A DNA stretch of 8,558 nucleotides from an uncultured Ruminococcus sp. GTDB lineage: Bacteria; Bacillota; Clostridia; Oscillospirales; Ruminococcaceae. Made by a program: the position numbers and the translations under genes. The DNA lies in the NCBI GenBank assembly GCA_946186215.1, contig CAMHMM010000073.1:1-8558 (forward strand), given 5' to 3'. The notes under the pieces were generated by a model. It saw only the letters and a list, made by a program, of their open reading frames with translations, was not told the origin of the DNA and did no database searches. Positions 1 through 6,681 of this stretch are shown in pieces (the stretch's first letter is position 1; each line of letters starts with the position of its first letter).

Positions 1-143
1 AGCGGAGTGACAAAGCTCTTGCTGTAGCGGTTCCTGAAGCTGTAGCTGACTGCGATTATCAGTCCGCAGAACGCCGCTGACAGGCAGCACAGAAGGTAAT
101 CTGATATCCCCAGGTTTTCCGTAAATATACTCTCGAACAACAT
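1..143 (-). CDS. DUF4956 family membrane protein, N-terminal part (runs off window)
   Basis: Only the first 47 codons are present; the gene continues past base 1. Translation by hand from the ATG at 143-141 gives a start MLFESIFT, then a hydrophobic segment at about residues 14-35 (LLCCLSAAFCGLIIAV), then RNRYSKSFVTP. The short segment followed by a YRNRYSKSFV-like motif is what I associate with the N-terminus of DUF4956 proteins, multi-pass membrane proteins of unknown function commonly encoded beside VTC-domain genes. The start is supported by AAGGA at 156-152, eight nt upstream of the ATG. It lies 43 nt after the VTC gene stop with no terminator between, so the two are very likely co-transcribed. 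By inference it may be a membrane partner of the VTC enzyme. The family call rests on a short N-terminus plus context. Confidence 0.75.
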   Translation of the reverse strand, partial: MLFESIFTENLGISDYLLCCLSAAFCGLIIAVSYSFRNRYSKSFVTP

Positions 144-151
144 ATGATCAA

Positions 152-156
152 TCCTT
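152..156 (-). promoter_or_regulatory. Ribosome binding site of the DUF4956 gene
   Basis: AAGGA on the minus strand, eight nt before the ATG at 143. It fixes the start of the partial gene and shows that translation re-initiates independently of the upstream VTC gene. Confidence 0.7.
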
Positions 157-186
157 AAAAGTAATTTTCCCAAACGGTGTCACGCA

Positions 187-891
187 TCAGCACATTGCAG
201 CCATTTTTTCGGAGTATGTGCCGTATCTGTCCTGCTCTCCCGCTGCCTCGAGCCTGAAATATTCACCGTATTTTGAAAACGATGTCGGGTAGGCTCTGAT
301 CTGCGAGCCCACTATCTTGATCTCAAGCAGCACACTGCCGCCGTCCATGATAAGGCTTCCTGCGTCACCGTGGATAAGATTAAGATCGTTTCGTCTGCAC
401 CTTACATTGAAATCAAATGTCATCCTTATCTGCTCATCCTGCGTGCCGAAAAGAGCGATCCTGTCGTAGCACATCATAAGGGATGGCTGTGCATCATAAA
501 AGTCCCTGCAATAGTCGATCTCATTCATTATCTGTGACTCAAAGGGCTTTTCTCCCGTGAGGATATAGTTCTCCGCCTGGGCCAGCGTCATTGCCGCCCT
601 GCGCTTGTAGACCGTGCCTTTGAATTTCTTTTTGAGCTCCATGAATACCGTCGAGCCGCCGTCCGCAGGTCTGCCGTAGGCGCGGAGCCTGAGCTTTTCC
701 TTATATATCGGCTTGTCGAGAGAGCGCAGTATCATCCTGTTGTCAGCCGAATCGAAGTAAAGGCTGTATATTGTAGTGAGACCGTATCTGTCCACGCTCA
801 TATACGGCGCGATAAGGCAGCGCAGCCGCCTGTACTGCTCAGTGGTGAGCATATATTTGAGCTCTTCTCTTCTGAATACCGTGGTGATCAA
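187..891 (-). CDS. VTC domain-containing protein, polyphosphate polymerase-like
   Basis: Predicted cytosolic protein of 234 aa related to the catalytic VTC domain, a triphosphate-tunnel fold that in yeast Vtc4 makes polyphosphate from ATP. Family motifs in order (numbered from the TTG at 891): RREELKY (residues 7-13), LYFDS, KLRLRAYG with R68 and R70, ELKKK (85-89), K96, YDR with R144, RMTFDF with R156, LLEIKI with E190 and K192, and K207 near the end. These are the tunnel-lining basic and acidic residues expected in the family, so the enzyme looks intact; no transmembrane segment is seen. No ATG precedes the first motif. I chose TTG 891 because it gives the usual short N-terminus and has a GGAAGTG-like SD about seven nt upstream. 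An in-frame TTG at 939 would add 16 residues but has no SD. The next upstream stop in frame is at 966-964. Polyphosphate synthesis is inferred from the family. Confidence 0.88.
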   Translation of the reverse strand: MITTVFRREELKYMLTTEQYRRLRCLIAPYMSVDRYGLTTIYSLYFDSADNRMILRSLDKPIYKEKLRLRAYGRPADGGSTVFMELKKKFKGTVYKRRAAMTLAQAENYILTGEKPFESQIMNEIDYCRDFYDAQPSLMMCYDRIALFGTQDEQIRMTFDFNVRCRRNDLNLIHGDAGSLIMDGGSVLLEIKIVGSQIRAYPTSFSKYGEYFRLEAAGEQDRYGTYSEKMAAMC

Positions 892-928
892 TTTTCCACT
901 TCCGTCCTGATTTTTCAAAGCGCTGCGG

Positions 929-1018
929 TCATATGTCAATGCAGGCGGATGCCCCGCTGCAAATCATCGTTTGGCGGTGTTCATCAGCGAGGACGATCTT
1001 CCCCCCGCTGAACACCAT
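929..1018 (-). CDS. Possible small protein or leader peptide (29 aa) upstream of the VTC gene
   Basis: An ATG at 1018-1016 opens a 29-codon frame ending in TGA at 931-929. The peptide begins MVFSGGKIVLADEH and contains two cysteines in its second half (TMICSGASACIDI at the C-terminus). CAGGA (1028-1024) lies five nt before the ATG, a better SD than the one seen for the VTC gene itself. The ATG is about 40 nt downstream of the predicted transcription start, where a first leader cistron would be expected. The stop overlaps a further five-codon ATG frame (932-915) as ATGA. The frame differs from that of the VTC gene, so it is not an N-terminal extension. I recognise no family. It could be a regulatory uORF, a small protein or chance; half of it overlaps an RNA hairpin, so the sequence may be conserved for structure instead. 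Confidence 0.35.
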   Translation of the reverse strand: MVFSGGKIVLADEHRQTMICSGASACIDI

Positions 1019-1052
1019 GAATATCCTGATACACCGTATTTCCTGTGCGGTG
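941..1052 (-). promoter_or_regulatory. Structured 5' leader of the VTC-DUF4956 operon (candidate cis-regulatory RNA)
   Basis: Between the promoter and the VTC start the minus-strand transcript can form three hairpins. The first is CACCG/CGGTG (1052-1048 with 1036-1032, 11-nt loop). The second is a perfect 8-bp GGTGTTCA/TGAACACC (1016-1009 with 983-976), extendable inward by GCG/CGC across a three-base bulge. The third is GCAG-CGG/CCG-CTGC (960-954 with 948-941, one bulged base). The 3' arm of the first hairpin (CGGTGT, 1036-1031) is also complementary over 6 nt to the 3' arm of the second (ACACCG, 980-975), so two mutually exclusive folds are possible. I do not recognise a known riboswitch consensus, such as the c-di-GMP-I type. 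None of the hairpins is followed by a U-tract, so regulation, if any, would more likely act on translation or RNA stability. Confidence 0.45.
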
Positions 1053-1065
1053 CATAGCTTATATT

Positions 1066-1094
1066 ATTATAATACACTTTCATCCTTAAATCAA
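1066..1094 (-). promoter_or_regulatory. Sigma-A promoter of the VTC-DUF4956 operon
   Basis: On the minus strand a -35 box TTGATT (1094-1089) is followed by a 17-nt spacer and a perfect -10 box TATAAT (1071-1066). The predicted start of transcription is near 1059, leaving a leader of roughly 168 nt to the TTG at 891. It lies just past the terminator of the gene upstream, in an AT-rich stretch, which supports an independent transcription unit. Confidence 0.8.
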
Positions 1095-1139
1095 GCTTAA
1101 TCAAAGGTGAAAATTTTGTGTAAATCAAAACTGTGAAAG

Positions 1140-1167
1140 AAAAAACAGCCGACTGCGTGATCGGCTG
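1140..1167 (-). terminator. Rho-independent terminator after the PNPOx-like gene
   Basis: In minus-strand order, CAGCCGA (1167-1161), an 8-nt loop (1160-1153) and TCGGCTG (1152-1146) form a perfect 7-bp stem followed directly by six T (1145-1140). The stem begins 17 nt after the stop codon at 1184. It separates this gene from the VTC promoter, whose -35 box starts 46 nt further on. Confidence 0.9.
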
Positions 1168-1183
1168 CTCGGAATAAAGCTTA

Positions 1184-1579
1184 TCAGATAAGGCTCTCGC
1201 CCTCGCCCATTACCGCGATATCAATGGCTGTGGCATCCTCGATATGGAAGCACATCATTCTGTTTCCTGTCTGCTCATTGTAGATGCTGCGCAGATGGGG
1301 TGCTGAATCAAGCATAGCCTCTGCATACTTTGCATCGGTCTCAAAGACAGCCTTTCCTGTGTATCTGATCCAGTGGCCGTCCTTCTTGCAGGCTGCTATC
1401 TCCACCTTGGGATTAGCGCAGAGCTGCTTGTAAACATTCTTGAAATCGCCCACTCCGAAGATCACCTTGCCGTCCAGTTCAAGAACAGCTCCCAGCGGTC
1501 TGAGCTTGGGCTGATCGCCGTCTGCGGTTGCAAGGAAGAATACTCCCGCTTCTCTGAGAAAATCATATATTTTGCTCAT
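1184..1579 (-). CDS. Pyridoxamine 5'-phosphate oxidase-like FMN-binding split-barrel protein
   Basis: Small cytosolic protein of 131 aa from the ATG at 1579. The opening YDFLREAGVFFLATADGDQP, then LRPLGAV, a strand containing KVIFGVG, the block KNVYKQLCANPKVEI and WIRYTGKAVFE follow the pattern of the single-domain PNPOx-like split-barrel family (COG5015-type). Its members bind a flavin at a dimer interface and are usually of unknown substrate; this need not be a true PNP oxidase. Length is normal for the group. A GTG three codons earlier (1588) is in frame, but the SD AAAGGAG (1594-1588) covers it and is correctly spaced (8 nt) for ATG 1579, so ATG is the start. The gene is 89 nt downstream of the symporter gene, and it ends at a strong terminator. 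Co-transcription with the symporter is possible. A flavin reductase role or binding of another cofactor such as heme or F420 cannot be excluded. Confidence 0.88.
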   Translation of the reverse strand: MSKIYDFLREAGVFFLATADGDQPKLRPLGAVLELDGKVIFGVGDFKNVYKQLCANPKVEIAACKKDGHWIRYTGKAVFETDAKYAEAMLDSAPHLRSIYNEQTGNRMMCFHIEDATAIDIAVMGEGESLI

Positions 1580-1587
1580 ACAAAACA

Positions 1588-1594
1588 CTCCTTT
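1588..1594 (-). promoter_or_regulatory. Ribosome binding site of the PNPOx-like gene
   Basis: AAAGGAG lies eight nt before ATG 1579. It decides between this ATG and an in-frame GTG at 1588, which lies inside the SD itself. Confidence 0.8.
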
Positions 1595-1627
1595 ATCGCC
1601 TGACCTGTGAGGCTTTATTTTAATGTA

Positions 1628-1652
1628 TCCTCCCCGTCAAACACAGGGAGGA
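1628..1652 (-). terminator. Hairpin between the symporter and PNPOx-like genes, weak or partial terminator
   Basis: The minus strand reads TCCTCCC (1652-1646), an 11-nt loop, then GGGAGGA (1634-1628): a perfect, GC-rich 7-bp stem placed 17 nt after the symporter stop. The bases that follow (TACATTAAAATAAAG) are A-rich and contain no U-tract, so it does not look like an efficient intrinsic terminator. It may protect a 3' end, act as a processing site or attenuate readthrough into the next gene. Confidence 0.4.
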
Positions 1653-1668
1653 CACGCTTATCCGGTTA

Positions 1669-3249
1669 TCAATCCTCGCCTGTTTCCTCTATCTTCTTTG
1701 CATTCACTTTCTGGATGTCGGGGAAGAAGGAGAGAACAGGCTCTACATCTGTTTTGCCCTTTATGCGGCGCTCAATGTAGTTTTTAGTGATCTTTCTTAC
1801 CAGCGGAGCCAGTGCCACAACGCCGATAAGGTTGGGTATCATCATCATACCGTTGAATGTGTCGGAGATATCCCATGCAAGGCTTGATGTGAGCATAGCG
1901 CCTGAAACGGTCATTGCAGTGAATATCGCCTTGTAGATGCTAACAGCCAGCGGAGCCTTCTCGCCTGCAAGATATTCCACTGCCTTTGAACCGTAATGCG
2001 ACCAACCGAGCACTGTGGTGAACGCGAAGAGAAGTATCGCAAGGGCGATAAAGCATCTGCCCAGTTCAAAATTGCCGATGGTGAAAACGGTATTGAATGC
2101 CTCTGCAACAAGTGTGGAATCGCTGCCTGTTATTGCCTCGCCTGTTTCAAGGTTTATAACTCCGGATGTGAGTATGGTCAGAGCGGTCATTGTGCAGACG
2201 ATCATTGTGTCCGCAAATACCTCAAAGATGCCCCAGAGCCCCTGCTTTACAGGCTCGATAACATTGGAGTTGGAATGGACCATGACCGAGGAGCCGAGAC
2301 CTGCCTCGTTAGAGAACACGCCTCTCTTGCAGCCCATGGTGATGACACTTTTGAGCGTAAGGCCGCCTGCTGCGCCCCATACAGCCTTTGATGTGAATGC
2401 GCTGGAGAATATTGCGCCGAATGCGCCGCCGATATGCTTTGCATTTGTGAATATGATAGCAAGTGAGCCGAGAATGAATACGACCACCATAAAGGGAACT
2501 ATCTTTTCGGCAACTGTTGCTATTCTCTGGATACCGCCGAGAATGATAACACCGACGAGTACCATCAGCAGTACGCCGACTATGAGCATATAAAGCGTTA
2601 CCTGTGTGCTGCCGTCAGCCGAACCGTAGAGAACTATATCGGAAAGTGCGCTGATATTGAATGCGGATGTCAGATTGACAACGATCTTGTTTATCTGCCC
2701 CATGTTGCCGATACCAAAGGATGCGAGCACGGCACATACCGCAAATATCACTGCGAGCACCTTGCCCACCTTCTGCATACCCTTGTAGCCGCCAAGTCCG
2801 TCCTGCAGATAGTACATGGCACCGCCCGACCATTCGCCGGATTTGTTCTTGCGGCGGAAATATATGCCGAGCACATTTTCGGAATAGTTGGTCATCATAC
2901 CGAAAAAGGCCGCTACCCACATCCAGAATACCGCACCCGGGCCGCCTGACATTATTGCAGCAGCCACGCCTGCGATGTTTCCGACACCGACCGTTGCCGC
3001 AAGAGCCGTACATAGTGCCTGAAACTGGGAGATCGAAGCCTTCTCCCCCGTTTTGCCCTTTACCTTGGTATCAAAGAGGCTGCCTATGGTCTTCTTGATC
3101 CAGTGTCCGATGTGTGTGACCTGAAAAAAGCCCGTAAGCACCGTCATGATAACGCCGACTGCGATAAGCAACCACACGCCTATCGTAGCCCAGACAAAGG
3201 TATTAATCTTATCATTGATATTGGCAATGATTTCCAGTAAGCTGTTCAT
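1669..3249 (-). CDS. AGCS-family sodium/alanine (or glycine) symporter
   Basis: Integral membrane protein of 526 aa, normal length for the amino acid:cation symporter family that imports alanine, glycine or related small amino acids with Na+. Visible landmarks are an N-terminal helix at about 20-42, the conserved block TALAATVGVGNIAGVAAAI at about 81-99, the AGCS signature GGPGAVFWMWVAAFFG (102-117), then NYSENVLGIYFRRK and EWSGGAMYYL around 121-148. About ten hydrophobic stretches follow, including the conserved KRGVFSNEAGLGS motif near residue 310. The hydrophilic C-terminal tail (LSFFPDIQKV...) is cytosolic. The ATG at 3249 follows the stop of the peptidase gene by 17 nt. Its SD is poor (GCGGGAAA), so translation probably depends on coupling to the upstream gene. 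Family membership is secure; alanine as substrate is a family-level expectation that the sequence alone does not prove. Confidence 0.95.
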   Translation of the reverse strand: MNSLLEIIANINDKINTFVWATIGVWLLIAVGVIMTVLTGFFQVTHIGHWIKKTIGSLFDTKVKGKTGEKASISQFQALCTALAATVGVGNIAGVAAAIMSGGPGAVFWMWVAAFFGMMTNYSENVLGIYFRRKNKSGEWSGGAMYYLQDGLGGYKGMQKVGKVLAVIFAVCAVLASFGIGNMGQINKIVVNLTSAFNISALSDIVLYGSADGSTQVTLYMLIVGVLLMVLVGVIILGGIQRIATVAEKIVPFMVVVFILGSLAIIFTNAKHIGGAFGAIFSSAFTSKAVWGAAGGLTLKSVITMGCKRGVFSNEAGLGSSVMVHSNSNVIEPVKQGLWGIFEVFADTMIVCTMTALTILTSGVINLETGEAITGSDSTLVAEAFNTVFTIGNFELGRCFIALAILLFAFTTVLGWSHYGSKAVEYLAGEKAPLAVSIYKAIFTAMTVSGAMLTSSLAWDISDTFNGMMMIPNLIGVVALAPLVRKITKNYIERRIKGKTDVEPVLSFFPDIQKVNAKKIEETGED

Positions 3250-3266
3250 TTAGATTTCCCGCACTT

Positions 3267-4667
3267 TCATATTACTACTATCTTCTGCAGATTGCCGAGC
3301 CAGGTGTCACCATTGGCACGGTAGGTCTCTGTCATATTTCTGATCACAACGCTGTTTGTATCGTTTGTCTCTCCCTGCTCGTCGATATAGGTGCCCGTAG
3401 CACTGATGCAGTAGGGCTCACCGTGATCCATACCCATGTATATCATGATATGACCCTTGAAATAGAGTATGGCACCTATGGGGATCTTTTTCATCAGCTC
3501 TGTCTTCTGAGCCTGGGAATATGAGCTGACATCGTATGTGGTCTTGTTGTTGACTCCTGCGATGTCACCCGAAACACGGGGAAGCCTTATGCCGAAGCAG
3601 CGGTATATCTCGCCTGTGATGCCCGAGCAGTCATTTGAATAGTCAAGGCCTGCCCAGCCGTATCTGTCGCCTAAAAGCTTGAATGCCTGCCGCAGGACAT
3701 TTCCCCTTGTGTATGGCAGATAGCCGATATTCACATCCTCCTTGATGGAAACAAGGGAGTATTTGTCGGTTATCATGCCGTTGCTGTCCCTTACGGGGAG
3801 CTTTACAACATAGCAGTTGCTGCACTCTCTGTCATTTAAAAATTCGGGATAATCCGATACACGCACGAGAGGCAGCTTTGTGCCCATGGGGATCAGCTGA
3901 TTTGAAAGCTGCGGGTTCCACTGGTCGGCCTGAAGTCTTATCTCCCTGCCTGTTACAACGAGGAATTCACCGGGATCCATCCTGTCCAGCCATTCATCCT
4001 TTGACTCGCAAAGTGCCACACAGTCCTTGCTCACCCATCCCGAGAACCTGTCAAAGAGGACATAGTACCATTCTCCGTCCTCTGTCTCGTGGACAATGAC
4101 AAGCGGCTCATATGGCATATATTCCGACATTACCAGCACATCGAAGAACCTGTCTGTGGAATCCTCGCCTACAAAATCATAGGTCGGTGCTGTACGCAGT
4201 GAGGAACGCTTTATCGAGTATCCGTATCGCGGTTCGATGCTGTCGGGGATATCTTCCTTGTTTATCTTTGAAGCTATCTTCTTCCAGTAGCTTTTTGTGG
4301 TGGGCTTGCCGTTTCTGTAGTACTTTGACGGATCAGAGGGTATCTGAAAGTCACCCATCAGCTCCGCTATCATATCGCCGTTGATCTCATCTTCAAGCGA
4401 GTAGATATCTATAGTGTAATTCTGCGTTGAGATCGTAAAGGGGTTATCCTCATTGAATTTTCTGATCTGTGACTTTGAGCGGACTGTCTTTTCATCCTGA
4501 CCTGTGCTGTCGTAATACTTTTCTATCCAGTATTCCGCATCGGTCATCTCAAAGGTAACGCTGTCGTCTGTTCTGACATAGCTGCTGATATCAGCCGCGC
4601 TGACCGCAGCAGGTATGAACGACAGCCCGATCGTCAAAGCGGCGATCACCGATATTACCTTTTTCAT
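3267..4667 (-). CDS. Secreted SH3-domain NlpC/P60 (C40) cell-wall peptidase
   Basis: Protein of 466 aa starting with a signal peptide (MKKVISVIAALTIGLSFIPAAVSA, likely cut after VSA at 24), so it acts outside the membrane. Residues about 25-145 are a polar N-terminal region. Bacterial SH3-type segments at about 150-220 (SLRTAPTYDF ... GEWYYVLFDRFSGWV) and 235-315 are followed by the NlpC/P60 domain from about 320 (RQAFKLLGDRYGWAG). The catalytic Cys is C347 in NDCSG and the general base is H406 in KGHIMIYMG. Enzymes of this layout cleave gamma-D-Glu-diamino-acid bonds in peptidoglycan stem peptides. The usual third catalytic position, often His, appears to be Ser (S422 in YCISATG). The SD AAGGAG lies in the 12-nt gap after the gdpP stop, so it sits tightly between gdpP and the symporter gene. 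Released peptide or alanine uptake by the symporter is a reasonable inference, not shown. Confidence 0.9.
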   Translation of the reverse strand: MKKVISVIAALTIGLSFIPAAVSAADISSYVRTDDSVTFEMTDAEYWIEKYYDSTGQDEKTVRSKSQIRKFNEDNPFTISTQNYTIDIYSLEDEINGDMIAELMGDFQIPSDPSKYYRNGKPTTKSYWKKIASKINKEDIPDSIEPRYGYSIKRSSLRTAPTYDFVGEDSTDRFFDVLVMSEYMPYEPLVIVHETEDGEWYYVLFDRFSGWVSKDCVALCESKDEWLDRMDPGEFLVVTGREIRLQADQWNPQLSNQLIPMGTKLPLVRVSDYPEFLNDRECSNCYVVKLPVRDSNGMITDKYSLVSIKEDVNIGYLPYTRGNVLRQAFKLLGDRYGWAGLDYSNDCSGITGEIYRCFGIRLPRVSGDIAGVNNKTTYDVSSYSQAQKTELMKKIPIGAILYFKGHIMIYMGMDHGEPYCISATGTYIDEQGETNDTNSVVIRNMTETYRANGDTWLGNLQKIVVI

Positions 4668-4671
4668 CCGA

Positions 4672-4681
4672 TCCTCTCCTT
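4672..4681 (-). promoter_or_regulatory. Ribosome binding site of the NlpC/P60 gene, overlapping the gdpP stop
   Basis: The minus strand reads AAGGAGAGGA immediately before CGGATG or TCGGATG-type spacing, with the first A residues belonging to the TAA stop of gdpP. AAGGAG lies about eight nt before the ATG at 4667. The arrangement implies one mRNA and probably translational coupling. Confidence 0.75.
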
Positions 4682-6674
4682 AGCTAAGTGATACAAGAAG
4701 CTCGTCTATCTTTTCGATAAGAAGCTCCTTTGTCCTTTCGGGTGTCTCGCTCAGATCCGTCGATGCCATGGTCTGGTGACCGCCGCCTCCGAGCATTTCC
4801 ATCAGGAACTGCACATTGAGCGCACCATAGGAACGCGCGGATATCTTCGAGCCGTTGTTTGTGGCAAAGATAACAAAGCTTGCATCCACATCAACGATGC
4901 TGAGCATTTCATCAGCCGCCTGAGGCGCAGCAACGCGGATCTCGGGGGAATTGTCGTTTGTGACTGCGATAGCGCAGCGGCGGTATATTTCGGTAGTGGT
5001 TATGAGCTTTGAGCGCAGTATTTCCGTTTCCATGGTGCTTGCAAAAAGCAGCTTGACGGCAACGGTATCCGCTCCGAGCTTTTTCAGATATGCCGCAGCC
5101 TCAAAGGTGCGCACACCCGTTTTCATAATGAAATTCTTTGTGTCGAGCATGATGCCCGAAAGAAGCGCATCCGCATAATAGCATGAGATATTCTTCTTGA
5201 GATTGAGGTACTGTATCACCTCGGTGACCATTTCAGCCGCAGATGAGGCATAGGGCTCATGCAGCGAGAGCACCGCATTGTCTATGCAGTCTACCACAAG
5301 TCTGTGGTGGTCGATATACGCCACTCTTGATGCCTTCTGGTACAAAGCGGGTGAATCGAGCTTTGCCTTGTTGTTTGTATCAACTATGATCAGAAGCCCG
5401 TTGTTTTCAAGCATCGCCAGCGCGGATGCCTCGTCGATGAACAGCTCTGTTTCCTCGTCGAGATTGTCTCTGAGGCGGGCGATTATCGGCTGTGCAAGTG
5501 TTGCGTTGAGGTTTGAATACACATACGCATTGCATCCTGCAGCTCTTATCGCGCCTGCAAGACCTGCCGCAGAGCCCACCGCATCGAGGTCGCCCCAGGA
5601 ATGTCCCATGATGATGACATTTTCCGTAGACTCGATAAGGCTTTGCAGGCTCGTGGCGAATATCCTTGTCTTTACCTTGGTATTCTTGCCCATTCCGGGA
5701 GAATTTCCGCCGAAGAAGCGGAAGTCCTTTTCATCTTTGACAGCGACCTGATCTCCGCCGCGTCCGAGAGTCATTTCAAGAGCCTGTCTTGCAAAGCTCT
5801 CGCTCTCCCTCAGGGAATTGTTGCTCTTGCCCACACCGATGGAGAGGGTAACGGAATAATGCTCACCCACCATGATCTTGTGCGCCTTATCCATGATCGA
5901 GCGAAAGCCCTCTTCGCACAGAGCGTCAAGCTGTTCGTTGCTGACAACGGCAAAATAGCGGTCTGCCGTGGTCTTGCGTACGATGCCTCCGTGTTCCTCG
6001 ATAAATTCCTCAACAAGCCTGTCGATCTGCATCGTGATATGTCCCTTGTCGGAATCCCTGCTGTTTGCCAGCATCTCATCCACATTATCGATGGTGATTA
6101 TCATGATGCGGGTAAGGCTCTTGTCGTATTTTTCCGAGATATTGGTAAGGTCGGTGACATCGTTAAAGCACAGAAGAGTAAGTACCGAGGATTCACCGTC
6201 GGTCTTCATCTCTGCAGGGACTTTGTCCGTTTCGATGGCCTTGACCTCATAGTATTTCGTGCCGTGCTTTACGGTCATAGTCCCCTTTTCAGCAAGGCTC
6301 TCCATGTCGATGCCCATAACGGAGGAGATATTCAGTCCGTAGGCATCCTCTCCGCCTATCTGTACGCCGAAAGCCTCGTTTATCCATACTATGGTGCCAT
6401 TGCGGTCGGTCACCGCAGCAGGCTCGGGAAATTTGTAGAGCGAATCCTTTTTGATAAGGTCAAGCTCCACATCTATCTCGTTTACGAATTTATGCAGATT
6501 TTTTTCAGACAGAGAGAACAGATAAAGATATATCAGCGTGATGGCAGATATCACCGCCAGCATCACCCAGAAAAGCCAGTCATTGTATTTTGATACGGCG
6601 AATGCACATCCAATAGATGCCACAACCAGCATCATAGAAACAAGCTTGAACGCTCTCCAGCCCTTTCCGGTCAA
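4680..6674 (-). CDS. gdpP: Cyclic-di-AMP phosphodiesterase GdpP (PAS, degenerate GGDEF, DHH/DHHA1)
   Basis: Membrane-anchored enzyme of 664 aa, full length for GdpP, that hydrolyses c-di-AMP to pApA. Two membrane helices (about 8-28 and 33-54) are followed by a PAS-like domain (about 80-175), a GGDEF domain with a degenerate active-site loop (TADRYF near 236-241 in place of GGDEF), and DHH/DHHA1 domains (about 350-660). The metal-binding motifs are intact: H358, D362 and D364 in GHSWGDLDAVG; D432 in VDTNN; D455-H456-H457 (the DHH); D511 in MLDTKNF; and GGGGH with H633. The start is TTG at 6674, chosen because an AGGGGGGA SD (G-run 6687-6682) is 7 nt upstream; an ATG at 6681 is out of frame. 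The gene follows that for RNase J by 55 nt and precedes a cell-wall peptidase gene by 12 nt. This fits the known link of c-di-AMP with wall homeostasis. Confidence 0.95.
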   Translation of the reverse strand: MTGKGWRAFKLVSMMLVVASIGCAFAVSKYNDWLFWVMLAVISAITLIYLYLFSLSEKNLHKFVNEIDVELDLIKKDSLYKFPEPAAVTDRNGTIVWINEAFGVQIGGEDAYGLNISSVMGIDMESLAEKGTMTVKHGTKYYEVKAIETDKVPAEMKTDGESSVLTLLCFNDVTDLTNISEKYDKSLTRIMIITIDNVDEMLANSRDSDKGHITMQIDRLVEEFIEEHGGIVRKTTADRYFAVVSNEQLDALCEEGFRSIMDKAHKIMVGEHYSVTLSIGVGKSNNSLRESESFARQALEMTLGRGGDQVAVKDEKDFRFFGGNSPGMGKNTKVKTRIFATSLQSLIESTENVIIMGHSWGDLDAVGSAAGLAGAIRAAGCNAYVYSNLNATLAQPIIARLRDNLDEETELFIDEASALAMLENNGLLIIVDTNNKAKLDSPALYQKASRVAYIDHHRLVVDCIDNAVLSLHEPYASSAAEMVTEVIQYLNLKKNISCYYADALLSGIMLDTKNFIMKTGVRTFEAAAYLKKLGADTVAVKLLFASTMETEILRSKLITTTEIYRRCAIAVTNDNSPEIRVAAPQAADEMLSIVDVDASFVIFATNNGSKISARSYGALNVQFLMEMLGGGGHQTMASTDLSETPERTKELLIEKIDELLVSLS

Positions 6675-6681
6675 AACACAT

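Noticed and set aside
976..1016. The GGTGTTCA inverted repeat as a terminator or operator
   Set aside because: No T-tract follows on either strand, so it is not an intrinsic terminator. It lies well downstream of the promoter, which makes an RNA structure more likely than a repressor site.
1612..1640. Promoter for the PNPOx-like gene with -35 TTGACG (1640-1635)
   Set aside because: The -35 is good, but at 17-nt spacing the -10 is TAAAGC, and TAAAAT is only 12 nt away. The -35 also lies in the loop and stem of a hairpin, so support is too weak.
2015..2593. Plus-strand open frame of 192 codons opposite the symporter gene
   Set aside because: Antisense shadow of the conserved membrane transporter; its composition is that of reversed transmembrane codons.
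5601..6593. Open frame of 330 codons on the plus strand opposite gdpP
   Set aside because: It lies entirely antisense to a gene with intact GdpP domains and catalytic motifs, shows no recognisable family, and is the expected shadow of a codon-biased gene.
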